64,000 nt of DNA, taken from assembly GCF_000633455.1 (NCBI RefSeq), contig NZ_AYMG01000028.1:124001-188000 (forward strand), read 5' to 3'. A program made the translations under genes and the position numbers. The notes beneath the pieces were generated by a model. It did no database searches. It saw only the letters and a program-made list of their open reading frames with translations, and was not told where the DNA came from. Below are positions 1-8,033 of this stretch, piece by piece. Every line of letters begins with the position of its first letter. Positions within the stretch are counted from its first letter, which is position 1. The stretch comes from Pedobacter jeongneungensis (GTDB lineage Bacteria > Bacteroidota > Bacteroidia > Sphingobacteriales > Sphingobacteriaceae).

Positions 1-60
1 ATGCGTTTAATTTCTTTATGTACCGACATGGGATTTGTTTTGTGTTGCCAAAAGTATTGT

Positions 61-310
61 TTTTTCTTTAAATAAAGGTAAAAGGTAGAAGGCATAAGGC
101 TTAGGGTTGGGCCGTGCTCCTTAAAAGGTGTAAGAAAAATGGTTTAAGGTTTAGGGGCAATCAACCTACTCCCTATCCTCAGCCATTACGCTATAAAAAA
201 GAAATAAAATTTAAGGTTTGGCGTTAATCAGCCTTAAAAGAGTAAAAGGTTTGGCGGGCGACATTCTGATACCTTATACCCTATGCCTTCAACCTTTACA
301 CCTTAATTTG
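61..310. repeat. Intergenic heptad repeat region upstream of carA
   Basis: This gap before carA has no convincing gene. AAGG cores start at 75, 82, 89 and 96, with AGGG at 103, an exact 7-bp period. More AAGG-type units follow up to about 270. A pyrimidine arm (CCTTATA, CCCTATG, CCTTCAA, CCTTTAC, ACCTTAA) lies at about 272-305. The two arms are complementary in type and could form a long imperfect hairpin. A 7-bp period does not encode protein. The same style of repeat recurs in other gaps of the window. Confidence 0.7.
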
Positions 311-319
311 ATTTTTCTC

Positions 320-350
320 TTTACATTCCCAATCTAAAACTCTATCTTTG
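320..350 (+). promoter_or_regulatory. Candidate carA promoter (Bacteroidota type)
   Basis: TATCTTTG at 343-350 is an exact match to the Bacteroidota -7 consensus TAnnTTTG. TTTA at 320-323 sits 19 bp upstream where the -33 TTTG element is expected. The predicted start near 354 leaves a leader of about 115 nt before carA. Confidence 0.6.
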
Positions 351-383
351 TACCCCGAAATGGAAGGGATATATTCATCTTTT

Positions 384-430
384 TTTGCACCCTGCAAATA
401 CGGCTTTAATGCCGAAAGCCATTCTTTTTT
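384..430 (+). promoter_or_regulatory. Possible attenuator in the carA leader
   Basis: Two short hairpins lie between the promoter and carA. The first is TTTGCA/TGCAAA at 384-398. The second is GGCTTT (402-407) paired with AAAGCC (415-420), followed by a T-run at 425-430. The second has the form of a weak intrinsic terminator. Its place inside the leader suggests attenuation, but nothing in the sequence identifies the signal. Confidence 0.4.
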
Positions 431-468
431 CAACTCTTTTTTAAATCAAAATCCATATTGTAATTACC

Positions 469-1581
469 ATGACTAACTACACCAAGTTACCTGCGATTTT
501 ATTACTGGCCGATGGCACAGTTTTTTACGGCAAAGCGGCCGGAAAAATTGGAACCACTACTGGAGAAATTTGTTTTAATACCGGGATGACAGGTTACCAG
601 GAAATTTTTACCGATCCAAGTTATTTTGGACAGATAATGGTTACTACCAACGCCCATGTTGGGAACTACGGTATCCACAAAGATGAAATCGAATCAGGTT
701 CGATCAAAATTGCTGGTTTAGTGTGTAAAAATTACAACATTGTTTATAGCCGTAAAGAAGCAACAGAATCAATCCAGGATTATTTCCAAAATGATAATTT
801 AGTTGCCATTTCTGATATCGATACACGTGCACTGGTTCGCCACATCAGGGATAAAGGCGCCATGAATGCCATTATTTCTTCAGAAATAACTGATTTAGAA
901 GAATTAAAGCAAAAATTGGCTGAAGTACCTTCAATGGAGGGCTTAGAACTTTCATCAAAAGTAAGTACAACAGAACCTTATTTTTATGGTAACCCGGAAG
1001 CGAGCTTAAAAGTTGCCGCTTTAGATTTGGGTATCAAGAAAAACATTTTGCGCAGTTTCGAAAACCGCGATATCTACGTTCAGGTTTTCCCGGCTAAAAC
1101 TACTTTTGCCGAAATGGATAAATTCAGCCCTGATGGTTATTTCATTTCTAACGGCCCTGGCGATCCATCGGTAATGCCTTACGCGGTAGAAACCATCAAA
1201 GATATATTAGCAGAAGACAAACCTTTGTTCGGTATCTGTTTAGGTCACCAGTTATTGGCCGAAGCAAACGGTATCGGCACCATGAAAATGTTCAATGGTC
1301 ACCGTGGATTAAACCACCCGGTTAAAAACATTATTAAAAACCACTGCGAAGTTACTTCACAAAACCATGGTTTTGGTGTAATTCCTGATGAGGTGAGAAA
1401 CTCTGATAAAGTAGAAATTACGCACGTTAACCTAAACGATAAATCAATCGAAGGTATCCGTGTTAAAGGCAAAAAAGCATTCTCGGTTCAATACCACCCT
1501 GAATCTTCTCCAGGCCCACACGATTCACGTTACTTATTCGACGATTTTGTTGAAGTAATGAAAGGCGAGTTAGTTTGGTAG
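469..1581 (+). CDS. carA: Carbamoyl-phosphate synthase small (glutaminase) subunit
   Basis: The subunit hydrolyses glutamine and channels ammonia to the large subunit CarB, which makes carbamoyl phosphate for pyrimidine and arginine synthesis in the cytoplasm. The N-terminal CPSase small-chain domain covers about residues 5-140 and a class I glutamine amidotransferase domain covers about 185-365. The nucleophile is Cys257 in GICLGHQ, and the His343/Glu345 pair lies in QYHPES. At 370 residues it is of normal family length. The ATG start is preceded by a leader with a promoter and a possible attenuator. carB is not adjacent, so the two subunits must be balanced from separate loci. An intrinsic terminator follows. 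Confidence 0.97.
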   Translation: MTNYTKLPAILLLADGTVFYGKAAGKIGTTTGEICFNTGMTGYQEIFTDPSYFGQIMVTTNAHVGNYGIHKDEIESGSIKIAGLVCKNYNIVYSRKEATESIQDYFQNDNLVAISDIDTRALVRHIRDKGAMNAIISSEITDLEELKQKLAEVPSMEGLELSSKVSTTEPYFYGNPEASLKVAALDLGIKKNILRSFENRDIYVQVFPAKTTFAEMDKFSPDGYFISNGPGDPSVMPYAVETIKDILAEDKPLFGICLGHQLLAEANGIGTMKMFNGHRGLNHPVKNIIKNHCEVTSQNHGFGVIPDEVRNSDKVEITHVNLNDKSIEGIRVKGKKAFSVQYHPESSPGPHDSRYLFDDFVEVMKGELVW

Positions 1582-1712
1582 GATTAAGGTAGAAGGCCGG
1601 AAGGCGGAGGGTTTAAGGTGAAAGACTAAAGCTTAAAGACGAAGTTAGGTTGAGCTAGAAGGTTTGGGGCGAAAGCTTAAAAACCAATGACCAATGTACT
1701 AATGACCAATAA
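1579..1712. repeat. Heptad repeat tract after carA
   Basis: TAGG/AAGG-type cores start at 1579, 1586, 1593, 1601, 1608 and 1615, so the period is 7 bp with one 8-bp step. The tract overlaps the carA stop codon. A second small series, CCAAT at 1684, 1691 and 1706, follows. Confidence 0.6.
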
Positions 1713-1724
1713 ACAGTAAAAACG

Positions 1725-1776
1725 ATCTGCGGATTTGCGGCAAAAACAAGCTGCTGATCCGCAGATTTCTTTTTTC
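1725..1776 (+). terminator. Intrinsic terminator after carA
   Basis: A perfect 10-bp stem pairs ATCTGCGGAT (1725-1734) with ATCCGCAGAT (1757-1766). A run of T follows to about 1776. It is placed to end the carA transcript. Confidence 0.75.
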
Positions 1777-1875
1777 AAACTATTTCGCCTGCTCAAAACA
1801 TCATTTTACCGACATTTTCAGTAATCCCGGTTAAAATTCATTTTCAATTCATTTAAAGCTCCTTACATTCGCAAT

Positions 1876-2640
1876 ATGGAAACAAAGAAAGCCATTATCA
1901 GCGTTAAAGACCTGGTAAAAAAGTACGATGATTTTGTGGCCGTTCAGGGCTTAAGTTTTGAAGTTTACGAAAACGAAATTTTTGGTTTGCTTGGTCCAAA
2001 TGGTGCCGGCAAAACCACCACACTCGAAATTATCGAAACCTTAAGAGATAAAACATCAGGCGAAATTATTGTTGATGGCTTTTCGGTTGATAAACAGGCG
2101 CACAGCATTAAAAAGATTATCGGCGTGCAGTTACAAGCCGCTGGTTATTATCCAAATCTTAACCTGGTAGAACTGATCGAACTTTTTGCAGGTCTATATG
2201 GTGCCAACATCAAACCAATGGAAATGCTTGAAAAAGTAAATCTTCAGGACAAGGCCAAAGCAAAATACAAAGCACTGTCGGGCGGACAAAAACAGCGTTT
2301 TTCCATCGCCACTACCCTGATTAACCAACCCAAAATTATTTTCCTGGATGAACCTACAACAGGTTTAGATCCACAGGCCCGCAGAAACCTCTGGGATCTG
2401 ATCATCGATATCCGTAATGCAGGCACTACAGTTGTAATTACTACCCACTATATGGACGAGGCAGAACAGCTCTGCGATCGCGTGGCCTTTGTAGAACGCG
2501 GGCAGATCATCGCTTTGGATACACCGGATAACCTGATCGATAAATTGGTAAGCAGTGGTTTTGAACGCAAAAAAGAAGTTAAAAAAGCTAACCTGGAAGA
2601 TGTTTTCATTAATCTTACTGGTCAGGAATGGCGTGAATAG
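1876..2640 (+). CDS. ABC transporter ATP-binding protein (ABC-2 exporter type)
   Basis: This is the cytoplasmic ATPase that drives the permease encoded next. It has Walker A GPNGAGKTT at about residues 40-48, the signature LSGGQ at 134-138, Walker B (IIFLDEP) with the D-loop TGLD near 155-166, and an H-loop in ITTHYMDEAEQ. Its 254 residues are a little short for the multidrug/linearmycin-type family but the nucleotide-binding domain is complete. A near-consensus -7 box, TACATTCG at 1864-1871, ends four bases before the ATG, so the mRNA may be almost leaderless. The substrate is unknown. Confidence 0.9.
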   Translation: METKKAIISVKDLVKKYDDFVAVQGLSFEVYENEIFGLLGPNGAGKTTTLEIIETLRDKTSGEIIVDGFSVDKQAHSIKKIIGVQLQAAGYYPNLNLVELIELFAGLYGANIKPMEMLEKVNLQDKAKAKYKALSGGQKQRFSIATTLINQPKIIFLDEPTTGLDPQARRNLWDLIIDIRNAGTTVVITTHYMDEAEQLCDRVAFVERGQIIALDTPDNLIDKLVSSGFERKKEVKKANLEDVFINLTGQEWRE

Positions 2641-2771
2641 TTTAAATTTCAAGATCCTTTGAAAAGCAAGGACAGTATTCCAATTACCGTTAGTCCCGCT
2701 TTTCGTTGCAATCTTTTTGCAAATATTCATCATGTAGTTAAAAGATACTCGGCAAAAAGGATTTACACTTC

Positions 2772-2789
2772 ATCCGATAGCTATCGGAT
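2772..2789. repeat. Dispersed palindrome (CCGATAGCTATCGG family)
   Basis: An 18-bp perfect palindrome built on CCGATAGCTATCGG lies between the two ABC genes. The same 14-bp core recurs at 54470-54483 and 57891-57904, each time intergenic. Confidence 0.6.
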
Positions 2790-2835
2790 CAGGTTTAAAA
2801 ACACAAAACAGTGCAACTATTAATAAAAATAGTAA

Positions 2836-3912
2836 ATGAAAAAATATAATAACCTTACAGCAACCCTAGCCCTTGCCAAAGCGAGTTTCCGGTCTATTAT
2901 GCGGAGCCCATCGGCGGTGGTATTTACCCTTGCTTTTCCTTTAATATTTATCCTCGTTTTTGGCTTTTTGGGCGGCGGCGGAACACATATTGATGTGGGC
3001 ATAACACCTGGCTCAGATGTAAATAACCCGGTAATGGGTATGCTTGAAAAAACAGGTATGATCCGTTTGGTTAAAGATAAATCGAAAGCAGACTTTGCTA
3101 AATTGTTAGAAAAAGGCAATGTTGATGCGATGATTGATGTGCATAGAAAAGTAAATTCTGCTGCTTATTCAGTTAATGTTGTATACACCTCGGCATCAAG
3201 GGATAAAGGCGGCATTTTAAAATCGGTTTTAAATAATATCTTTTACGATAAAACTTTAAAGCCAACCGTAGCAGAAATAAAAGAAAGCACCATAACCGGC
3301 CGCGAGTATAAAACCATCGATTTTATCCTTCCAGGGCAGCTGGGTTTTTCATTATTAAGTACAGGGGTTTTCGGAACCGCATTTGTATTCTTAAGCCTCC
3401 GCCAAACTTTAGTAATTAAACGCTTTTTCGCAACGCCTGTGAGGCGTTCTAGCATTGTAATTGGCGAAGGTATTGCACGTATCGGCTTTGCTTTAATCGG
3501 CGCATTATTTATCATTTTAATTGGTCACTTCTTTTTTGGCTTTACACTCGTCCACGGGGCGCTCACGGTCGTCAATATGCTTATATTGGCCACAATGGGT
3601 ATTATTGTTTTTATGGGTTTTGGCTTTATTATCTCGGGCATTGCCAAAAACGAAAGTATGGTACCTCCAATATCCAATATTGTAACTTTACCACAGTTTT
3701 TACTTTCGGGCACATTTTTTTCAATAGAAGCTTTTCCAAGCTGGCTACAGCCCATTAGCAGGGCTTTACCCCTCACCTATTTAAACGATGCCATGCGCAA
3801 AGTAGCTTTCGAAGGTGTAGGCTTATGGGACGTTAAATTCCAGATTATGATCCTTTTACTTTGGGGAATTGGTATTTATGCCGTAGCCGTGAAAGTATTT
3901 AAGTGGGAATAA
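2836..3912 (+). CDS. ABC-2 type transporter permease
   Basis: This integral membrane partner of the upstream ATPase has a first transmembrane helix near residues 29-46, a large extracytoplasmic loop at about 50-165, and five further helices in the C-terminal half. That is the usual ABC-2 membrane topology for multidrug or lipid-like export. The family motif around LSGTFFSIEAFPSWLQP, before the last helices, is present. The gap from the ATPase gene is 195 bp and contains the palindrome at 2772. A strong terminator at 3933 ends the unit. The exported substrate cannot be told from sequence. Confidence 0.88.
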   Translation: MKKYNNLTATLALAKASFRSIMRSPSAVVFTLAFPLIFILVFGFLGGGGTHIDVGITPGSDVNNPVMGMLEKTGMIRLVKDKSKADFAKLLEKGNVDAMIDVHRKVNSAAYSVNVVYTSASRDKGGILKSVLNNIFYDKTLKPTVAEIKESTITGREYKTIDFILPGQLGFSLLSTGVFGTAFVFLSLRQTLVIKRFFATPVRRSSIVIGEGIARIGFALIGALFIILIGHFFFGFTLVHGALTVVNMLILATMGIIVFMGFGFIISGIAKNESMVPPISNIVTLPQFLLSGTFFSIEAFPSWLQPISRALPLTYLNDAMRKVAFEGVGLWDVKFQIMILLLWGIGIYAVAVKVFKWE

Positions 3913-3932
3913 ACTGCCTATAAACATATTTT

Positions 3933-3966
3933 AAAATGATAACCAATAGGTTATCATTTTTTTTTT
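3933..3966 (+). terminator. Intrinsic terminator after the ABC permease
   Basis: A perfect 12-bp stem, AAAATGATAACC (3933-3944) with GGTTATCATTTT (3949-3960), has a 4-nt loop and runs into a T-tract to 3966. Confidence 0.8.
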
Positions 3967-4019
3967 GGGTAAAATTTTAATATCGGATAATGTTATTTTT
4001 TAATTTAACCGATAATTAG

Positions 4020-4027
4020 TACATTTG
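4020..4027 (+). promoter_or_regulatory. -7 element immediately before the Fic gene
   Basis: TACATTTG matches TAnnTTTG exactly and ends three bases before the ATG at 4031. With the usual spacing transcription would start at the ATG itself, so the message may be leaderless. The -33 side is only T-rich. Confidence 0.5.
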
Positions 4028-4030
4028 ATT

Positions 4031-4987
4031 ATGTGGGATTTTGATTTAGGGGATTTAGAAGAGCTACAACAACAAATAGATAGGTTGTACGATAAAAAGG
4101 CCAAATTGGAAAATTCGAGGCCCTTGCCCAATAGTGCCTTGCATCGCATCAAAGAAGACCTTACCCTCGAGTGGACTTACAACTCCAACAGCATAGAAGG
4201 AAACACCCTAAGCCTTAAAGAAACCCAGATGGTTTTACAAGAAGGCATGACGGTTAAAGGCAAATCCTTAAGAGAGCATTTTGAGGCCTACAACCACGAA
4301 AAAGCTATCGATTACCTGTACACATTAATAAATAAAAACTATATACTAAGAAGCATTGACATTTTATCATTACATGGTTTGGTACTCCGGAGCATCGAAG
4401 ATGATTATGCGGGCCGCTTAAGAAACGGAGGTGTGCGTATTGTTGGCGCCAATTTTACTCCTCCCAATGCCAATAAGGTTTCTAATCTATTAGATCAGCT
4501 GATCACTTTTATTAACGATAATCCACTGGGGTTAAATGATATTGTATTGTCTACTATTTTCCACCATAAACTGGTTTGGATCCATCCTTTTTTTGATGGT
4601 AATGGTCGTACAGTAAGATTGGCAATGAATCTTTTACTTATGCGTAAAGGCTTCCCCCCTGCTATTATCCTCAAAAACGACAGAAAGAAATATTACGAAG
4701 CACTTAACCAGGCCAATAAGGGCAAGTACCATAAACTCTGTTTATTAATGCTACAAGCTCTGGAGCGCTCGTTAAATATCTATATTAATGCATTGCCCAA
4801 TAATACTTATGGCGATTATGAACCAATTTCTCATATTGTTTCAGGACCTGATGTACCCTATGGGCAGGAGTACGTGAGTTTATTGGCAAGGCAGGGTAAA
4901 ATAGATGCATACAAAGAAGGTCGGGATTGGCTCACTACAAAATCGGCAGTGCAAAGTTATATCAAAACACGCAAAAGGCAACGTTAA
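4031..4987 (+). CDS. Fic family protein (probable AMP transferase)
   Basis: Fic enzymes attach AMP or related groups to hydroxyl side chains of target proteins. The core motif HPFFDGNGR is at residues 185-193 with the catalytic His185. The inhibitory-helix motif SNSIEGN lies near residues 52-58, ahead of the Fic domain, so this is a class II (self-inhibited) Fic protein with Glu56 as inhibitory residue. The C-terminal part resembles a winged-helix tail. An upstream in-frame TTG at 4025 is possible, but the ATG at 4031 fits better and lies right after a -7 box. No antitoxin partner is adjacent. Targets are unknown. Confidence 0.9.
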   Translation: MWDFDLGDLEELQQQIDRLYDKKAKLENSRPLPNSALHRIKEDLTLEWTYNSNSIEGNTLSLKETQMVLQEGMTVKGKSLREHFEAYNHEKAIDYLYTLINKNYILRSIDILSLHGLVLRSIEDDYAGRLRNGGVRIVGANFTPPNANKVSNLLDQLITFINDNPLGLNDIVLSTIFHHKLVWIHPFFDGNGRTVRLAMNLLLMRKGFPPAIILKNDRKKYYEALNQANKGKYHKLCLLMLQALERSLNIYINALPNNTYGDYEPISHIVSGPDVPYGQEYVSLLARQGKIDAYKEGRDWLTTKSAVQSYIKTRKRQR

Positions 4988-5042
4988 CTTTTTTTAACTT
5001 TTTGCAGATTGATAATGATGTAATTTTACCAAAAAATATTTA

Positions 5043-5726
5043 ATGAAAAATTTGATCATCTTTTGCAGTATTCTATTAATCAACAATACTGCAAAAGCAC
5101 AGTTTAAATTCCTCGCCAACAATAGTTCAAATCAATATAAGGCTAAAATTTTTGTTGATAGGTGCGAAAGTAACACCTGCGATGGAAAAGCCACTATCAT
5201 TATATATGATAAAGCAACAGATCGGGAAATAGACACTTTTCATTCAGATGACCTGGAGTTTGGCTTAACAGAAACACAAAATGCGAAATTAGATTGGCTT
5301 GAATTAGGCAAATACCAAACGCCTTTAATTTTCGGCGATTTTAATTTTGATGGACTTGAAGATATCGCGATCAGAAATGGCAGTAAAGGTGCATATTCGA
5401 GCCCATCTTATAACGTTTATTTGGCAGCGGCCGAAAACAAGTTTCTATTGAACAACGAACTCACCAAACTGGCCAGCGAAAACCTCGGTATGTTTGACGT
5501 AGATAAAAAATTAAAGCAGGTATCAATCCACCAAAAGGACGGATGTTGTTTTGATAAGACGATAAGCTATAAGTTTGACCCTAAAAAGGGGCTTTACGAG
5601 GATTCATCTGTAATTGAAGATTCGAGCATTGCCGACTATGTTACCGTAATTACCCAAAAACTGGTTGATGGCAAAATGAAAAGAACCGTTCAAAAATTTA
5701 AGATGAAAGATTATTATAATCAATAA
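5043..5726 (+). CDS. Secreted protein, XAC2610/FG-GAP-like
   Basis: The first 19 residues are a Sec signal peptide ending at KAQ. The mature part contains FGDFNFDGLEDIAI (near residues 98-111), which resembles the calcium-loop of FG-GAP or XAC2610-related domains. A Cys pair occurs at CESNTC and another at GCC. I know of no function beyond an exported, probably beta-rich protein. It follows the Fic gene on the same strand after about 55 bp, but its sequence gives no link to Fic activity. Confidence 0.6.
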   Translation: MKNLIIFCSILLINNTAKAQFKFLANNSSNQYKAKIFVDRCESNTCDGKATIIIYDKATDREIDTFHSDDLEFGLTETQNAKLDWLELGKYQTPLIFGDFNFDGLEDIAIRNGSKGAYSSPSYNVYLAAAENKFLLNNELTKLASENLGMFDVDKKLKQVSIHQKDGCCFDKTISYKFDPKKGLYEDSSVIEDSSIADYVTVITQKLVDGKMKRTVQKFKMKDYYNQ

Positions 5727-5758
5727 GTCGGATAATATATACTACCCTAACCTAGATC

Positions 5759-5824
5759 CGTCACCTTGAATTTATTTCAGGGTCTATCCTGCAAGAAAGA
5801 TGCTGAAATAAATTCAGCATGACG
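5759..5824. repeat. Dispersed inverted repeat (GTCA..CTGAATTTATTTCAG type)
   Basis: The left arm at 5759-5780 pairs with the right arm at 5803-5824 over 22 bp with two mismatches. It lies between two convergent genes and could also act as a bidirectional terminator. Confidence 0.65.
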
Positions 5825-5857
5825 ACCGCATTCTAAACAGGATTACGATTTTTCTTT

Positions 5858-6433
5858 TTAAAGCGCTGCTTTTACTAAAAACGGCAATATTTCTTTCTGG
5901 AAGCTCACGAAGTTTTTACGCACATCAGAATCGCTTACCGAAGTAAACGCAAAAGAGAATACAATGCTTTTACTGGCTTTTAGCAAAAAAGCCAACCCTT
6001 CTCTTCTGGCTGGGTTATTCTTAAAATTATCCAATTGAAGGTAAGCCGCTAATAACAAAGCCTCAAGCTGATCAGATAAGTGTTTCAAAAACTCCTGTGA
6101 ATTTGCATTTTCGCGCACAAAATCCCAGCCGATAAATTCGTTACAGGCCGTAAATGATAAACGGCTGGTTTTCATCACCAGCGCTTTTAAATGCTCTTCT
6201 TCTGAAGCGTAACTTACCTTATTATTTAAAATCTCGTGTAGGTTCTGATCCAGATAATCCATCAGGATGCTATCCAATACCTGCTCTTTGCTTTCAAAAT
6301 ATTTATAAATCGTTGCTTTAGCAATGCGGGCCTTTTTGGCAATTTCGTTTACGCTGGTTTTATGATAACCGTATTTTCTAAATAATTCTTTGGCAGCCTT
6401 TTTTACTGTTTCTTTTATTTTTTCAGCTTCCAT
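5858..6433 (-). CDS. TetR/AcrR family transcriptional regulator
   Basis: A DNA-binding repressor-type protein of 191 residues, normal for the family. The N-terminal helix-turn-helix covers about residues 8-55, with the typical TSVNEIAKKA and ATIYKYFESKEQ segments. The ligand-binding C-terminal half is, as usual, not recognisable. It is the last gene of a minus-strand unit pheS / lipoprotein / tetR, one base after the lipoprotein stop. No efflux or enzyme target is divergent to it, so its regulon is unclear. Confidence 0.88.
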   Translation of the reverse strand: MEAEKIKETVKKAAKELFRKYGYHKTSVNEIAKKARIAKATIYKYFESKEQVLDSILMDYLDQNLHEILNNKVSYASEEEHLKALVMKTSRLSFTACNEFIGWDFVRENANSQEFLKHLSDQLEALLLAAYLQLDNFKNNPARREGLAFLLKASKSIVFSFAFTSVSDSDVRKNFVSFQKEILPFLVKAAL

Positions 6434-6434
6434 T

Positions 6435-6845
6435 TTAATTGCTTACGTGTAATAATGTATTGCCCTGCAACGAAATATTGTACGCTTTTAAGCTTTTCTC
6501 GGCAGGTGCTTTTTGCGGACTTCCATCCAATAGCGAAAATTTCGCACCAGAGCAGGGATCGGTTGCGGTTACTCCGCTATCATCAGGCGCTACTTTGCAA
6601 ATTTTCTCGGGATTTACGGTACTGCAACGATCGAAAGCTACATAAGTGCCAAGTGGCGTTTTAACAATAAGTAACCCACCAATACCATTATTAGGCACTA
6701 CCAACACATTATTTACCGCTTTGATACTAAACTCTGTTAAGGTAACATTATAGTTTACGGGCACATCCGGAATGTAACCATCTGCTTTACCACAACCTGT
6801 AGTTAATACCAGAACAAATAATATGCTGTATAGATATTTCATCAT
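6435..6845 (-). CDS. Lipoprotein with degenerate Rieske-like domain
   Basis: A short lipoprotein: a hydrophobic signal is followed by the lipobox TTGC with Cys18. The rest has the layout of a Rieske [2Fe-2S] fold, with RCST near residue 74, DPCSGAKF at 96-103 and a G-x-P...K-x-L-x-x-Y tail. A true Rieske domain needs C-x-H and C-x-x-H. Here both histidines are absent (Thr76 and Ser99), so cluster binding is unlikely. The ATG overlaps the pheS stop codon, indicating translational coupling. The Rieske assignment is by eye and moderate. Confidence 0.55.
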   Translation of the reverse strand: MMKYLYSILFVLVLTTGCGKADGYIPDVPVNYNVTLTEFSIKAVNNVLVVPNNGIGGLLIVKTPLGTYVAFDRCSTVNPEKICKVAPDDSGVTATDPCSGAKFSLLDGSPQKAPAEKSLKAYNISLQGNTLLHVSN

Positions 6846-7885
6846 TAAATTAAGGCTGATTTAAATTGCTTTAAGAAACGCGCATCATTCTCAGAAAATA
6901 AACGCAAATCCTTAATTTCATATTTGAGGTTCGTAATACGCTCAATACCCATTCCGAATGCAAAACCACTGTATTTTTTAGCATCAATGCCACAGTTTTC
7001 CAAAACATTTGGATCTACCATACCGCAACCCAAAATTTCTACCCAACCACTGTATTTACAGAACTGGCATCCGGCTCCTTTACAGATCGTACAAGAAATA
7101 TCCATCTCTGCCGATGGTTCTGTAAAAGGGAAATATGAAGGACGGAAGCGCACTTTGGTACCTTCACCATATAATTCCTGTACAAAATAGAACAATGTTT
7201 GCTTTAAATCTGCAAATGAAACATTTTCATCAACATATAAACCTTCTACCTGGTGGAAAAAGCAGTGTGCCCTTGCCGAAATGGCTTCGTTACGGTAAAC
7301 ACGGCCCGGCATAATTGCCCTGAACGGTGGTTGTCCCTGCTCCATCATACGTACCTGAACGGACGAAGTATGGGTACGCAAAGCGATGTCGCCTTTTTCG
7401 CCACCTTTTTTAATGAAGAAGGTATCTTGCATATCTCTTGCAGGATGTTCCTCAGGGAAGTTCAATGCCGAGAAGTTATGCCAATCATCCTCAATTTCAG
7501 GACCTTCTGCAACTGTAAAACCAAGTTTTGCAAAAATCTCCACAATTTCCCTACGCACTAAAGCTAAAGGATGACGTGAACCAATTTCAAAACCTTCTCC
7601 TGGTAAAGTTAAATCCAGTTCTGAATTTTCACTTTTGATATCAGTGCTTTCGGTAGATTCTTTTAAAGTTTGATATTTTGATTCGGCAAGTTGTTTAAAC
7701 TCGTTTAAAACCTTACCTAACGATCTTTTTTCTTCAACAGAAACAGATTTGAATTCGTCGAAAATCTCTTTAATTACGCCTTTACTTCCTAAATATTTAA
7801 TACGGAATTGCTCTAACTCGTCTGCTTTTTCAGTTACGAAAGCATTAATTTTTTCGGTATATTGTGTTATTTTGTCCTGTAACAT
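6845..7885 (-). CDS. pheS: Phenylalanine--tRNA ligase alpha subunit
   Basis: The alpha subunit carries the catalytic core of the alpha2beta2 enzyme that charges tRNA-Phe. An N-terminal coiled-coil tRNA-binding region (about 1-85) is followed by a class II synthetase domain with motif 2 (PGRVYRNEAISARAH) and motif 3 (GFAFGMGIERI) near the C-terminus. The length of 346 is typical. pheT is not adjacent. The gene heads a minus-strand unit and has an exact -7 box just upstream. Confidence 0.97.
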   Translation of the reverse strand: MLQDKITQYTEKINAFVTEKADELEQFRIKYLGSKGVIKEIFDEFKSVSVEEKRSLGKVLNEFKQLAESKYQTLKESTESTDIKSENSELDLTLPGEGFEIGSRHPLALVRREIVEIFAKLGFTVAEGPEIEDDWHNFSALNFPEEHPARDMQDTFFIKKGGEKGDIALRTHTSSVQVRMMEQGQPPFRAIMPGRVYRNEAISARAHCFFHQVEGLYVDENVSFADLKQTLFYFVQELYGEGTKVRFRPSYFPFTEPSAEMDISCTICKGAGCQFCKYSGWVEILGCGMVDPNVLENCGIDAKKYSGFAFGMGIERITNLKYEIKDLRLFSENDARFLKQFKSALI

Positions 7886-7890
7886 GGCTC

Positions 7891-7898
7891 CAAATATA
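7891..7898 (-). promoter_or_regulatory. -7 element of pheS
   Basis: On the minus strand the sequence reads TATATTTG, an exact TAnnTTTG match, ending five bases before the pheS ATG. The predicted transcription start is within about two bases of the start codon. Confidence 0.55.
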
Positions 7899-7984
7899 CA
7901 GCAAATTATCTAATAATTTTAAGGTAAGCGGGTTCAAATAATCTGTTTACAATATCATTATAAAAGAAAATGAACCCATAAAGC

Positions 7985-8011
7985 ACAAAAGCCGCTTAAA
8001 GCGGCTTTTGT
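7985..8011 (-). terminator. Hairpin terminator after kbl
   Basis: A 12-bp perfect stem, ACAAAAGCCGCT (7985-7996) with AGCGGCTTTTGT (8000-8011), lies downstream of kbl on the minus strand. On that strand the closing arm carries CTTTTGT. It separates kbl from pheS. Confidence 0.6.
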
Positions 8012-8033
8012 AATTATAGCAGATCTATAAGTT

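Noticed and set aside
1..70. ATG at the first base with 22 codons
   Set aside because: Too short, no context and no family; it may be chance.
2365..2733. Long minus-strand frame opposite the ABC ATPase gene
   Set aside because: It lies mostly antisense to a clear ABC gene and has no protein-like features; it is a shadow.
4031..5726. Fic toxin-antitoxin pair
   Set aside because: The inhibitory motif is inside the Fic protein itself and the next gene encodes a secreted protein, so there is no separate antitoxin.
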